DNA of 64,000 nucleotides from assembly GCA_020002185.1 (NCBI GenBank), contig CM034531.1:81301360-81365359 (forward strand), given 5' to 3'. Position 1 is the first letter of the stretch; each line of letters opens with the position of its first letter. Of the stretch, positions 24,501-33,830 are shown in pieces. The position numbers and the translations under genes were made by a program. The notes under the pieces were generated by a model, which was given only the letters and a program-made list of their open reading frames with translations, was not told where the DNA came from and did no database searches. This DNA comes from Paraescarpia echinospica. Lineage: Eukaryota; Annelida; Polychaeta; Sabellida; Siboglinidae.

Positions 24501-27500
24501 ATGGACACCTGCACTCAAAAGTAGACAACTGTTATGCCGCTGCCACCAAGCAGATAATTTATGATGTTTTACAAGTGTTTTCATTATTAAATTATGTCAT
24601 GTGTAGATCTTTTCCATCATCAGACCTGGGCTACACAAGGTTAAATCTATGCACTAGCTCCACAAGCAGAACACGAGCTGAGTAACTACGTGAAGCACGC
24701 ACTCTGTTGGCCGTTCTCTCCCCATCGCTTGAAGTAGGTGAGTGTCTCCTCTTGAATCATGGGAATGTGCTGGCGGAAGCGGGCAATGTTCAGACCGGTC
24801 TTGAACATCTTCTTCTGCTCCAGGAAAACCTGCAACCACACAACATGTAAACCCAACCACACAACATGTAAACCCAACCACACACAAGGTAAACCTAACC
24901 AGTGTTTCACGTTTGAAAAAACCAGGCGAGCGATAAAGCGCTCGTCTAAATATGCCAACTAATTTAGCATAAGCAATTTATTAGTTTTATTTTTATCCAC
25001 TAGGTGGCATTCCTGTCTGTTCGTCTGGTGACACCACTGCCCAGTCATGCCAAAACGCAATCGAGGTTGGCCATGCCATAGCGGTATCCACTACGCAAGA
25101 TTAATTCGATCGGGTCAATTCGGGACACCAAGCGTTGGCACAGATTGAAAAGTTGCATGCTATTAAAAAATTGAGACAGGAAGTACTAGCGATGATGTTA
25201 CAGAAAATGACAGCAGTGTAAAGATGCTGATGATTAAATTGTTTTGTTTATGGGACGGACGCTAGCTGTCGGCACCGCAGCTACCGCCGCACACCCATGA
25301 CCCGAGCAGAGATCACACCAACGTTAATTTACGTGACAAGACTTTCTTTCAAACAAATGGGTATATATTTTGTCACTAGAGGGCGCGATAAATCGCTCCC
25401 TAGAGATATGCGATTAGCGCGAGCAATCGCTCGCCTAAAAAATAATGCACTGCCTAAGCCTAACTGCACACAATTAACCATTACAATGTTACAGTTAAAT
25501 GTTATAAATCTCTATAAATAGCAACATAGGACTTTTGCCTTAAAATATCAAACTAACATAACTTTCATTTACATAGTGTAACGAATCACAACACCACAAC
25601 TGATAAAACTGTAAAATGAACAGAGTTCTAGCAAACAGAGACAGAGTCTTGCAGCAGAATGTGCCTAGGACTCGAGGAGAATTCACTCACTGAGTTGGGG
25701 CAGTCATAGGCGACACCCTTGCCAAACACAGGTGTTGTGAGTCGGCTATAAACCAACTCTGCATTGAGGTTCTCATTGCGACTGTTGAAGAACAACGCAG
25801 ACGCATCAGAGCCAATCAGGTAGGTGAATGTCTTGCCGACCATCGTGAAGCTGAATACTGGCCCATACTGAAAGTGACGGCAAAACAATGAAGCTGAATA
25901 CTGACCCTTACTGAAAATGACAGCAAAACAATTGAAAAACTTAAACCGGACAAGTTTACAGGTGCAATATTATATTTACTATAGTAAATAGTAATCAATT
26001 ACCATTTATAATTATGTAACTGGGACCAGCTGTACACAATACAGAGGTGATGGTTTGACAGTGTTATACTACTCACACCTACCCATGGAGCAACAAACTG
26101 TTTACATTGATGCCACCTGTATACAATACAGAGGTGATGGTTTGACAGTATTATACTACTCACACCTACCCATGGAGCAACAAACTGTTTACATTGATGA
26201 CACCTGTACACAATACAGAGGTGATGGTTTGACAGTATTATACTACTCACACCTACCCATGGAACAACAAACTGTTTACATTGATGCCACCTGTACACAA
26301 TACAGAGGTGATGGTTTGACAGTGTTATACTACTCACACCTACCCATGGAGCAACAAACTGTTTACATTGATGCCACCTGTACACAATACAGAGGTGATG
26401 GTTTGACAGTATTATACTACTCACACCTACCCATGGAACAACAAACTGTTTAAATTGATGCCACCTGTACACAATACAGAGGTGATGGTTTGACAGTATT
26501 ATACTACTCACACCTACCCATGGAACAACAAACTGTTTACATTGATGCCACCTGTACACAATACAGAGGTGATGGTTTGACAGTGTTATACTACAGTCAC
26601 ACCCACCCATGGAACAACAAACTGTTTGTTTACATTGATGCCACATACTTATATAAAACATATATTAATTATGTGTTAGATCTGCTTCTGACTCCGGCAA
26701 ATGACTGACACCGGTTAGATGGTCTTACCTTTTCATAGGCAGCCAGCAGAAACTGGACTGGATCCTGTCCAAAGCTGATTGCCTGACCAAGGAAAGGGAT
26801 GGTCGATGGAATGTGAGGAGGCAGCTTCTGTTGGAGCAAGTAAAGTTAAACAAATATGCTTCATAACAAAATGAAAATACAGAAGTTTAGTTATCACAAC
26901 CAATTCAATGTTCTAACTCCTTAAATGTTGAGAAAAACCTTGATAAACTATTCAATTCTTCTTCTTCTAGGTACTGTGTCTGTCACAGACGTTGGCGATC
27001 ATCCAAATGGCCCTGTCTATTAGTTTTATTCTCTGGCATCCTCTGGATCTTTTTCCTTCAATATTTCCTGTACAATCCAACTGCTCACTACCATTTACCA
27101 AACCCCGAACATAAATGCAATTAATGCCATTTAAAAAAGTTACTTCCAGTTTGGAACCATGGCATGTTATTACAGTTGTGTAAACTGTCTTTAAGTTTTT
27201 GTAACTAACATCATAGAATTCAGTTATTTCTGAATGAACTTCTTTACCTGCCTCAACATATCCATTCTACGTAGTTGCCCTCTACATGCAGAGAAATTAC
27301 CTTTGTCTTGTAACGGAGAGATTGAGATCTCTAGAGAGAGACCAAGAGAACACCCTGGAGGGCAGGGCCTCACCCTGGATCAAATCTTTGCGTCTAAATT
27401 TTTTCCGACATGCTACGAAGCGCAGTCAGGCATGTGATCGGACGTGCGATCGAAAATATTGAATGAGAATTCTTAATTTGCATGTATATTTTTTTTCAAA

Positions 27501-30500
27501 GCATGTGATTCACATTTTAATGCCACTTACAATATAGCACATATAAGTTGTTTCATTAGAACACATTTAATTGTCATAATTTGTAAAATTACTAACAAAA
27601 CTATAACAAATTAGGAAACACATTTAATGTGGAATCCCAATTTAAAATGTGTGTATACAAATTGTATACAAGGTATAATGAACTATGGAAGGTAATATTT
27701 GGAATTTTAAAGCATTTGATTTTTTTTTGTACAAGTACCATATCATAACATTAGAAATGCTACAATTCGATTTTGTTTAATTTCTAAAACAAAATGTTAG
27801 ACTGACAAACATTTCTTTAAATACGTCGCCATGTAATGGCCATAATAAGTTACATTTATTAATTAAAACATTGTGTATTCATGTTGCTGTGAATGTTTCA
27901 GTTGTTAAATCAGTCAGAACAATAATTAATTTAATTAACAAGCATTGCGCCATGCCTTAGTCCACCCAACGGGCGACCAAACAACGCACTGCGACGAGTG
28001 GGGGATACTCGACACGGCAATGCGCTAAAAATAGCGCAAACGTAACTAAATCTAGCACAGTCGCCGCACGTGCAGCCTGATTATCGCAATCCTGTTCAAA
28101 AATGATGCGACATCGTCGAACAAAATCCTGTTTCTGCGCTTGTAAATTATGTTCAATTATCAAACAACATACATAATTTGAATAGTGGAAAACTTACATG
28201 AAGTTATATATCGGGCGATAACATAGGTAAACCGACATGTTTACACTTCAAATAATCGTAACTTTTGTTTCTCTGACGGCATCAATTTCGTTTAACATCA
28301 ATAGACAACAGTGATTGTGACGATATGGAAGGGGACATCCATGACCCAGGGAGATACAGAGGCATCACATTACTGAGTCAAGCCCTGAAATTGTTGGAAA
28401 GGATACTGGAGGCTAGGGTGAGGCTTTCAGTGGAGAGCAAATCGGAGAGAATCAGCTGGGATTTAGGAAAGGGAGAGGAACAGATGATGGATTGTTTGCC
28501 ATCAGACAAATTATCGAGAAGAGAGAATTTAAAAAGGATGTAGCATTCGGTTTTGTAGCCGAGAGAACTCGCATTTGCAGTCATGAGGTAGATGGAGGTT
28601 GGAGAAGCAGAAGCCAGAATGGTGGAGGAAATGTACAGAGACAACAGCGGTAGTGAGAGTCAAAGGAGAAACATCGGAACAATTTGGAGTGGAAGCAGGA
28701 CTCAGACAGGGAAGTGCCTGGAGTCCCCTGCTTTTCATTATGGTGATGAACCTGATCAGTGGAAAGATATCGGAGCAGGAAGAACATAAGAAGATACTGT
28801 ATGTTAAGACAAAGGCTGGAACTCGAGCTTTTTCAGTTGCCGCGCCAACTATATGGAATTCGCTTCCCGTTAATGTTAAATTAGCAGAAAATATTGTTAC
28901 ATTTCGTCGTCACCTCAAAACCTATCTTTTTAATATCGCCTATCCTCCCTAGCACATCCATCCATTTGTTGACGACTTTCGCCTATCACACGAGTACGAG
29001 AATGCTTAATCCTTTGGTTTTGGTGCACCACTGAGCTCGGATTGTCTGAGGATATTGGCGCTTAAGAAGTTATTTATTATTATTATTATTATGCAGACGA
29101 CCTAGCAGTGGTGGCTGATAACATAGAGGAACGACAGAAAGCTTTGCAAGAATGGAGTGACACCTTCAGAAAACATGGCCTCCAAATGAATCTGAAGAAG
29201 ACTGAAGTAATGTGGATAGGTGAACAGGAGGTAGATCTGCATGCAGACCTGGGGCGGAAGTACTCGGTACTCGTGTACTCGAGTACATTTTTGAAGTACT
29301 CGTACTCATAAAACTTATGGGTCATGTACTCGTACTCATTGTACTCGAAATCATAGGATGCCACATAAATAAATGTCATTGTCGATGAAATAAAGGTTTT
29401 TTAAAATTTTCCTCATAAAAAATTTATCAACTACCATTGTATATTCACTTGTGCCGAGTTATATAAATTAGATTAATTTTAATAATTTTACAATACGTTA
29501 TTATTTAATATTTATAAAAATGTACTTGTACTCGTACGAATGTACTCGTACTCGTCTTTTAGCAATATACTCGTACTCATAAAAATGTACTCGGCCCCAG
29601 GTCTGTCTGCATGTAGTTGTTGATAGAAAGACCATTAAACAAGTGAACAGCTTTGTATACCTGCAGGCTGCGAAATAAGGCCGGTCCGATCGTCCCGGAC
29701 GAGTAGTTTCAGTGATCGGACTAGTCCATGTTTAGTTGAGCAGTCCCATCGGACTAGCTGTTATTATGTAAATTAATTTACGCTATGTATACGCTAGTTG
29801 GGTGTTGTGATGGATTAAAACAAAATCAGACAGTAAGGTAGCATTTTATCACAGGCAGCTAAATATTCCGTACGACCGTCAGATCGGAAACTTGCTGAAC
29901 GCAGTGAATGTAAATGGCGGCTGTTTACATCCGGTTAGCGTAGGATAGGTAGTGCCACCTAGCGACCATGAGTGGTGAGCGACATGGACAAACATACATG
30001 CGCGGGTTACTGACATCGTTACGTGCTATCCCGTCGTGATGGTAGTTGCGTTATTCCTGCATTGGGTGATTATTTTAGCAAGTTACCAAACGCCAGCAAT
30101 GTTACTGATTGTTTAGTCAGCTTCTGGAAAGAAAACGCTAATGAAAAGTATAGGGCAAATGATGCAACTTAGTCCGACAATGTCGGTCCTTTGTCGCCGT
30201 CAGGCTTCAAATTCTGCTGGAATCGCCTTGTCCACGACTCCTGTTTGCTTCCCCTGATTAAACTAGTAATTTCTTCTGATAACTTTGCAATTGGATCTAC
30301 GAAATCACATGTACTTTTTTTCTATTAATGACACATTTAGTTGAACATTTAATTGAAATGGGAAACGGCTTGTTTTCTTTATGAAATAAAGCCACTTTTA
30401 CTATGTGCTATAACTGTCACACATATATGATACCACAGTATGATTTATTTTTAAGGACTAGTAAAACAATATGAGGACTAGTTGTTTCTGAGTCAGCTAG

Positions 30501-31910
30501 TCCGACGGACTACCTGTCAATTAAATCCACCGTGCACCCTGTACCTGGGAGGTACAATGTGTGAGGATGGAAGGAGTAGTAAAGAAATACTGAGAAGGGT
30601 GCAAGCAGGAGTAGCAGCATGGAAGAGGGTAGAAGGCATTATGTGGGACAGAAAACTGAAGAAACAACTGAAAGGAAAAGTGTTAGAAGCCTGCGTTGTA
30701 CCAGCCTGTATATATGGGTTGGGAACACTGCCACTGACAGAGAGACAGGAGGAGAAACTACAGGTGGCAGAAAACAACTGGGTTTGAAGAATATGTAGAG
30801 TAACATGAGAGGATAGAAGGAAGATGAAGGAATTGAGAGGAGATTGGAACGAAAAAACATCTAAAGAGGAAAGTAGCCAGAAACAGAATGAGATGGTCGG
30901 GACATGTACATAGAATGGGTGAAGAAAGGCTGGCGAAAAGAGCAAAAGTAGAAGAGGGTGGCAGACGAAGGAGAGGAAGACCAAGGCCGAGATGGAACGA
31001 CAGCATAAAACGAGACCTGGGGTGGGCTGGCGTGAACAACCATGAATGGATGGCAATTGCGGACGAGAGAGGTGGAAAGAACTGACAAGAAAAGTAGAAG
31101 AAGCTACCAAGTGACGTGGACCCCACCCCGCAAGGGGAAGAAGATCAACAGACAACAGTGAACACCAACACATCTCCTCAATGGTTGATTAAAAACCATA
31201 CGATCCAAATACGATTACAAGAGATCTGTCCACCTGTCCAAATGACGGGTTGACAGATTTCTAGGTGAGGCCCTGCTGGAGGGGCTCTCCCACTCTGAAT
31301 TATCTCAGTATCTGCCTTCAAGCAGTGCAAGGCCATGCCATGTCGCACGCTGAATTATAATTCCAAGACGTGAAGAGCCTGTCCCACCTGTTTAATTTGT
31401 TCCAGAGAGGTCTACATGTGTCCCTCTTTCCAACAAATATAATGTCAATGTCTCTCTATCGGAGAGACTGACAATGAACTAAACAAATACATTAAGTTAA
31501 CGCGTACTCCATCATACTCGTCAGATGGCGCTGTATGAAAACTACATTTTCGACAGGCTTGTGTCAAGTTGTGATTTGAATGAATCGTTGAATGAATCAT
31601 TGAATGATTTCTAGCGGTTTTCATGAATGTCAATTATCTAAAGCAACACATTAATAAACGCTACATAAATGCAGTTATGTAAACGAATATAGTTACCTAC
31701 AACATTCGTGTTTTGTAACGGAGCTCGTTTTACATGACTTACCCCTTCCACTTTCTGCTCGGTGAGTAGTTTTGACGCCGCATACGTGATGCCTAACAGG
31801 ACGGTCGTTGTCAGCAAAGCCAGCGTTGCCACACTCGCTTCTGTTATCTGCTTTGCAGCAGCACCCAAAAATGGGTTGTTAGTACCCAATGTACTCATGC
31901 CTGCAGTCAA
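9344..31910 (-). CDS. CYP51: Sterol 14-alpha-demethylase CYP51, complete, 11 exons
   Basis: Eleven exons on the - strand (listed separately) join to 1515 nt, giving 504 residues plus stop; human CYP51A1 is about the same length. The enzyme is an ER-membrane P450 that removes the 14-alpha methyl of lanosterol in three oxidations. Seen in order: an N-terminal membrane segment in exon 1 (about residues 20-45), the substrate-side block [20 protein letters not shown] in exon 3, the CYP51 signature I-helix AGQHTSS near 309-315, the ExxR pair E366/R369 in KESLRLRPP, and the haem loop [10 protein letters not shown] with the axial Cys at about 447. No frameshift or missing key residue is seen. All introns are GT-AG with matching phases. 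Start: ATG at 31910 or the in-frame ATG at 31898. Introns are swollen by minisatellites. The gene is divergent from LSS, which makes its substrate. Confidence 0.97.
9597..9662. repeat. Short (caacaacagtgt)-like repeat at CYP51 exon 11 acceptor
   Basis: Three or four imperfect ~18-bp units of gcaacaacagtgtcac lie immediately upstream (intron side) of the exon 11 acceptor. Exon bases are not clearly copied. Confidence 0.6.
9705..10570. repeat. Dispersed repeat family R1, copy 2 (CYP51 intron 10)
   Basis: Same orientation as copy 1; it shares ctaagtgaaattttaaatgt, caataactcaaaaacaaatc and gcagaaaatgtacagaaaaa. It ends about 60 bp from CYP51 exon 10. Confidence 0.8.
10634..10743 (-). CDS. CYP51: CYP51 exon 10
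   Basis: 110 bp; acceptor ttgacag|AAG, donor CCGACAG|GTGAGA. It reads [20 protein letters not shown] to [19 protein letters not shown] is near-invariant in animal CYP51. Confidence 0.97.
11090..12290. repeat. CYP51 intron 9: two local duplications
   Basis: A ~150-bp segment beginning ggggccctgaggtgccctta at about 11953 is repeated in tandem at about 12106 (ggggccctgtcggtgccctt). Further left, segments around 11290-11390 and 11490-11570 share gcatggaaatatt and a gcatgacattcaaa-like run. There is no gene. Confidence 0.6.
12506..12664 (-). CDS. CYP51: CYP51 exon 9 (ExxR)
   Basis: 159 bp, 53 codons, phase 0; acceptor tgctccag|GAC, donor CCCCAG|GTGAGT. It reads [20 protein letters not shown] to [16 protein letters not shown] and MMRLAMSPQ, with the ExxR pair of the P450 fold. 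Its acceptor and first 16 bases are repeated about 11 times upstream. Confidence 0.97.
12650..13187. repeat. 46-47-bp array copied from the CYP51 exon 9 acceptor
   Basis: About 12 units including the exon's own. On the - strand each unit has the intron end ctgctccag, then the first 16 bases of exon 9 (GACCAGTGCTATGAGG), then tgtagatcgagtctgtgttt. Every unit therefore carries a copy of the 3' splice site, and after 15 copied exon bases a GTGTAG that could act as a donor. Confidence 0.95.
13480..17208. repeat. 30/33-bp minisatellite in CYP51 intron 8
   Basis: About 120 units: 30-bp gaatggaggactagagaaca plus gatgccctgt, and 33-bp forms with acaagaagagaac. Both lengths are multiples of three and lack stops in several frames, giving long open frames on both strands (967 codons +, 1305 and 1261 codons -). 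The 1305-codon - frame is continuous with CYP51 exon 8. A three-unit pattern (ccct, ccct, cctt) repeats at 14100-14600 and 15745-16080; the block at about 14640-14900 recurs at about 16087-16340. The array starts about 60 bp inside the intron and does not copy the exon edge. Confidence 0.97.
17270..17399 (-). CDS. CYP51: CYP51 exon 8 (I helix)
   Basis: 130 bp; acceptor tgtgttag|G, donor CTCCAG|GTAAGT. It reads [16 protein letters not shown], then [15 protein letters not shown] and [17 protein letters not shown] is the oxygen-activation helix motif typical of CYP51. Confidence 0.97.
17825..18165 (+). repeat. Dispersed repeat family R2, copy 2 (CYP51 intron 7)
   Basis: Inverted relative to 7110-7455, about 340 bp, with many scattered substitutions. 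Followed by A/T-rich sequence and a tRNA-like motif at 18283. Confidence 0.85.
18283..18362 (+). other. tRNA-like segment
   Basis: GCTAGCTCAGTGGGTAGGCG resembles an A box and CGGTTCAATCCTGAC a B box, 80 bp overall. The T stem pairs poorly and no clean acceptor stem forms, so a tRNA relic or SINE head is likelier than a working tRNA. Confidence 0.35.
18430..19990. repeat. Tandem duplication of ~300 bp flank plus array
   Basis: The unique AT-rich sequence at about 18470-18735 (starting ttgtagtaattatttattca) recurs at about 19727-19990 with few changes, offset about 1,256 bp. Flank and array were duplicated together, giving two array blocks. Confidence 0.92.
18735..19690. repeat. ~24-bp array copied from the CYP51 exon 7 donor, distal block
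   Basis: Units of agacagagagagacgtactt plus gtag; on the - strand CTACAAGTACGTCTCTCTCT. The exon 7 donor is CTACAA|GTACGTCTC, so units carry the exon end and the 5' splice site. Units vary in the length of the (ga)n run. Confidence 0.93.
19990..21440. repeat. ~24-bp array at the CYP51 exon 7 donor, proximal block
   Basis: Same unit as the distal block, running straight into exon 7. Close to the exon a longer variant with tacacagagggactgagaga is repeated five times (about 21267-21425), and a 24-bp run of very regular units lies at 20940-21150. Confidence 0.95.
21429..21548 (-). CDS. CYP51: CYP51 exon 7
   Basis: 120 bp; acceptor ctgtcag|AC, donor CTACAA|GTACGT. It reads [20 protein letters not shown], then [20 protein letters not shown]. 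The donor region is the apparent seed of the large array that follows; read-through would stay open for about 300 codons. Confidence 0.96.
21835..21952 (-). CDS. CYP51: CYP51 exon 6
   Basis: 118 bp; acceptor catccag|GG, donor TTCAG|GTAGGT. It reads [20 protein letters not shown] then [18 protein letters not shown], the conserved [10 protein letters not shown] stretch. Confidence 0.96.
22045..23253. repeat. Dispersed repeat family R1, copy 3 with insertion (CYP51 intron 5)
   Basis: Same orientation as copies 1 and 2. Relative to them, about 270 bp (22528-22796) interrupt the caataactcaaaaacaaatc stretch, and aaaaacaaatcctgggtaca resumes after it. Part of the extra DNA (ggcataagtccgttggatct) resembles 12263-12290. 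Confidence 0.8.
23255..23914. other. CYP51 intron 5, left part
   Basis: Unique AT-rich intron; I see no exon, array or element. Confidence 0.6.
23915..23971 (-). CDS. CYP51: CYP51 exon 5
   Basis: 57 bp; acceptor ttttgcag|AT, donor CATG|GTAAGG. It completes Asn and reads [19 protein letters not shown], equivalent to the conserved [11 protein letters not shown] segment of vertebrate CYP51. Confidence 0.95.
24105..24485. repeat. ~30-bp array in CYP51 intron 4
   Basis: About 12 units of ctcctacccccagactgata plus ataggggcat with base changes and small length changes. It starts about 130 bp from exon 5 and does not contain exon sequence. Confidence 0.93.
24703..24829 (-). CDS. CYP51: CYP51 exon 4
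   Basis: 42 codons plus one base; acceptor gttgcag|GTT, donor CAGA|GTGCGT. It reads [18 protein letters not shown] to RWGENGQQ. The donor is the less common GTGCGT and was fixed by phase with exon 5. Three 21-22 bp repeats abut the acceptor. Confidence 0.95.
24826..24900. repeat. Three-copy 21-22-bp repeat at CYP51 exon 4 acceptor
   Basis: Units of aacatgtaaacccaaccaca; on the - strand gtggttgggtttacatgtt, against the junction gtggttgcag|GTTTTCC. The unit seems to include the acceptor region and about four exon bases, with loss of the cag. Confidence 0.7.
24924..25436. mobile_element. MITE-like element, 11-bp inverted ends (CYP51 intron 3)
   Basis: AGGCGAGCGAT at 24924-24934 is matched by its reverse complement at 25426-25436; further subterminal gcgataaa(g/t)cgct motifs occur inside both ends. 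There is no transposase frame. Target duplication not resolved. Confidence 0.65.
25691..25867 (-). CDS. CYP51: CYP51 exon 3
   Basis: 59 codons; acceptor cactttcag|TAT, donor TCA|GTGAGT. It carries [20 protein letters not shown] and [16 protein letters not shown], strongly conserved in animal CYP51. The acceptor and the first ~21 exon bases are duplicated once just upstream in the intron. Confidence 0.96.
25823..25915. repeat. Two-copy 45-bp duplication over the CYP51 exon 3 acceptor
   Basis: The segment from gaagctgaatactggcccat (exon) through the acceptor to gcaaaacaat is repeated once, next to itself, at about 25890-25933. The copy holds an intact-looking cag acceptor and ~21 exon bases, but its first codon reads TAA. 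Confidence 0.9.
26035..26640. repeat. 87-bp array in CYP51 intron 2
   Basis: Seven units of about 87 bp (containing gtgatggtttgacagtatta and catggagcaacaaactgttt). It lies about 90 bp from exon 2 and 170 bp from exon 3, without exon sequence. Open frames across it are by-products. Confidence 0.96.
26729..26827 (-). CDS. CYP51: CYP51 exon 2
   Basis: 33 codons, phase 0 at both ends; acceptor caacag|AAG, donor AAAAG|GTAAGA. It reads [20 protein letters not shown] to LLAAYEK, the proline-rich hinge and first part of the catalytic domain. Confidence 0.94.
26950..27090. repeat. Possible LINE-tail fragment
   Basis: A ttcttcttcttct run followed by cagacgttggcgatcatcca, a sequence style I associate with dispersed retroelement ends in invertebrates. 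No coding part is seen. Confidence 0.3.
27100..28302. other. CYP51 intron 1, unassigned part
   Basis: AT-rich sequence with a GC-richer island at about 27950-28140 that holds a 68-codon - frame of no recognisable family. Nothing else supported. Confidence 0.5.
28325..28790 (+). pseudogene. LINE reverse-transcriptase fragment, frameshifted
   Basis: Fingers/palm motifs of a non-LTR reverse transcriptase: YRGITLLS, a frameshifted [22 protein letters not shown] stretch (28443-28495), then a broken segment up to the [11 protein letters not shown] motif. Confidence 0.8.
28793..29093 (+). mobile_element. 3' end of a second LINE, nested in the catalytic box
   Basis: It encodes [48 protein letters not shown] and stop, the C-terminal tail common to CR1/L2-group reverse transcriptases, and ends in (att)n. 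It sits between the Tyr-Ala and Asp-Asp codons of the host LINE's YADD motif; the host frame resumes with cagacgacc. Confidence 0.75.
29244..29605. mobile_element. hAT-type MITE with exact 8-bp target duplication
   Basis: The ends CAGACCTGGGGC and GCCCCAGGTCTG are perfect inverted repeats. The flanking octamer tctgcatg is exact on both sides (29236-29243, 29606-29613); 8-bp duplications are typical of hAT elements. The interior is rich in gtactcgtactc motifs on both strands. It interrupts the LINE frame after VDLHA. Confidence 0.88.
29669..30538. mobile_element. Second non-autonomous DNA insert in the LINE relic
   Basis: The host LINE frame breaks after SFVYL (gtatacctg) and resumes at tacctgggaggtac. 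The inserted ~870 bp starts CAGGCTGCG and ends CGTGCACCCTG, weak inverted ends, with a possible 6-bp duplication tacctg. It contains tagtccgac/ggactag-rich ends. Superfamily unresolved. Confidence 0.6.
30540..31120 (+). pseudogene. C-terminal part of the LINE relic
   Basis: From [20 protein letters not shown] through [20 protein letters not shown] to [38 protein letters not shown] and the end. The RWxGHVxRM and RRGRPRxRW stretches are usual in LINE reverse-transcriptase C-termini. It is broken by stops (for example near 30788). Confidence 0.8.
31743..31910 (-). CDS. CYP51: CYP51 exon 1
   Basis: 56 codons: [19 protein letters not shown], then a hydrophobic helix ([18 protein letters not shown]) and [10 protein letters not shown]; donor GGG|GTAAGT. 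The hydrophobic helix is the expected ER anchor. Two ATGs compete (31910, 31898). The first 17 codons and the upstream region recur twice at 33931-34894. Confidence 0.9.
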
Positions 31911-32186
31911 AGTAAACTATGAACGCCGTAACGGTATAGTCTTCAGGTATACCTTACTTTAAACAATGCAACAACCGAATCGTTTCCAGGGCAGGCACGT
32001 CGCCTGATGTGCCGCGTTACACCGAGGGAATCTCCATAACAATCCGCCGTACAAGGGAACATCGTAAACCACGTTAAACCGTTGTTATTTAGTTCCAAAC
32101 GTGTGTTATTTATGTAGATATATAATTTTAATGACTATACAGCAAGAACTAATTTTGAATTTAACAATACTGCGATATCCAAACTT
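31861..32186. repeat. CYP51 5' region, original copy of triplicated segment
   Basis: It contains the first 17 CYP51 codons, both candidate ATGs and ~275 bp of upstream sequence. Identity with the two copies ends abruptly at 32186. Confidence 0.95.
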
Positions 32187-32189
32187 ATG

Positions 32190-33495
32190 ACGCGCATTAA
32201 TACAAGTTACATGTGATGTATGGCCGAATTTCATTAGCTGTTCGGGATGGCCTCATGTGACGTAATTTGGGGGATGCCCACTGGCCAAAATTTCGCTCGC
32301 AGAATGAATTGGCTCAGTGGTAAGATGATTTGTTTGCAATAAATAGTAGTCACTTACTCGTTGTTTCAACAACATTACACCAGATTATTCAGCAGAAATA
32401 GTGTAAAGATCCGTATTTTATTATGTGCAGTGTACCATATGATTTATTCGTGTACATTCCGTACAAACAAGATGTTTCCCAATGTTTGTTTGAACGCCCC
32501 CTTCGAAGTTACTAATGCTAGTTAGTTGCATGGAAACCGGCGGGTCACAAGTTGGCTTTGGCTTGACCACTTATTTAAATTATTACCAGGCAAGTGACAG
32601 CGTCCCGGTGTGTTAATTTATTCATGTCCATAAGTATGTGACCACTGTGTAACTTGTATGTAAGTATGTTAATACTACTTTCAACTATAAATGTAGGGCC
32701 TAATCATTCCATTATTTTTTCTTGGTGTTAACAGTTTAATTTAAACTGTCAATTGATAATATTTGATAAATACGATTGTTACTGACTACATTCTACAAAA
32801 AAAACGAGTCAATGTCACTCAATGAGGTTGCAAATTAAGATTGTCAGTTTCACGCGTTGCTATGTCTATGCAGAACCACAGTCTCAGACTATTAGCAGCT
32901 AGAAAACCAGAAGGAAACACATATTCTATTCCATTGTCTTTTTTGACCTAAACCTACAGAGCTAAGGTGTCTTGAAGGTGTGTGATTGATTATGTCTGTT
33001 GTGTATTGGGGAGTGACTCGTCAATTCACCGATGTCTCCATTAAACGTGTACGTGTATAAGGGCATGCACTGGTACATAGATCTGTTCTTGCTGTCAGTG
33101 CCTCAAAATAGATGCATACTAGCTACATGCTTCCATGCATGACCACACATTTGCATAGCTGATCACATGATATCATATCCTTTCTTAAACTGCTTGGGCT
33201 AGGCTAGATACAGATCAGGTGGTAAATATAGATGTGAGAACAGCTAAAAATTATGTTTTAGGAATTGTTTTTTCTTAGCTCTGAACAATATTTTATTAAA
33301 AATTACTTGATGTGTGTAAATTAATTAAATCTATCACTCGGACTGTTTCAGTCACAATATCTGCTTAATAAAAAGTTAATTGTTATGTACTGAGTATTTG
33401 TATTGTATTTGTATCAAGTTTGATATGTGTAGTTTGTCCCACAAACAAACGGGTCATTTTTTTCCCCCAGCCTTGGTAGATAGGAGATAAAAAAA
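32190..33495. other. Unique intergenic sequence
   Basis: AT-rich; no exon, repeat or known element recognised. It is where a native bidirectional promoter could lie. Confidence 0.5.
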
Positions 33496-33499
33496 ATTA

Positions 33500-33830
33500 T
33501 GTAAATGTAAGTTCTTATATAGCGCAGTATCTAGTCCTCGGGACTGCTCAAAGCGCTTTACATTTTACTCTCTGACAGACCTGTTCAATCAAATACCATC
33601 TTGACTTTCAGGGAAGCATCCAGCCATGCTGCAATTAATATACACAGAGATTATTCATGCACAAATAGCCACCACTATCTATAGCCAGGTACTCATTCAT
33701 ATAGCTGAGTGAACTGGAGCATTGTAGAGTAAATGTACTTGCCCAAGATTTGACACCTCAGCACAGGATTTGAATCCGGTTCTCTCAGTCGAGAGTCCGG
33801 AGCTCTATCCACTGCACCACTGTGCTCCAC
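33500..33830 (-). mobile_element. tRNA-derived SINE with CORE/MIR-like body
   Basis: On the - strand: an A-box-like GTGGTGCAGTGGATAGAG, a B-box-like GGATTCAAATCC, a MIR-like tcttgggcaagtacattta, then taaagcgctttgagcag and gcgctatataagaacttaca, a tail style shared with L2-group LINEs. It is full length here; only its head part is present in the duplicated units at 34275-34467 and 34913-35105. Confidence 0.8.

Larger units (their letters stand above)
28303..31161 (+). mobile_element. LINE relic with target duplication, holding nested inserts
   Basis: The 12-bp agacaacagtga flanks both sides (28303-28314 and 31150-31161); extended leftwards it is 18 bp with one mismatch (atcaatagac... versus atcaacagac...). 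Inside are reverse-transcriptase pieces in order: [20 protein letters not shown] (28360), the [20 protein letters not shown] block (28700), [14 protein letters not shown] with KTEVMWIGE (29095-29225) and a C-terminal part with [18 protein letters not shown] (30880). Frameshifts are present (for example after 28440), and the 5' part including endonuclease is missing, so it is dead and 5'-truncated. It lies antisense in CYP51 intron 1. Confidence 0.85.

Noticed and set aside
27957..28163. 68-codon minus-strand frame in a GC-richer island
   Set aside because: No recognisable family, no splice partners; it may be a transposon remnant but I cannot support that.
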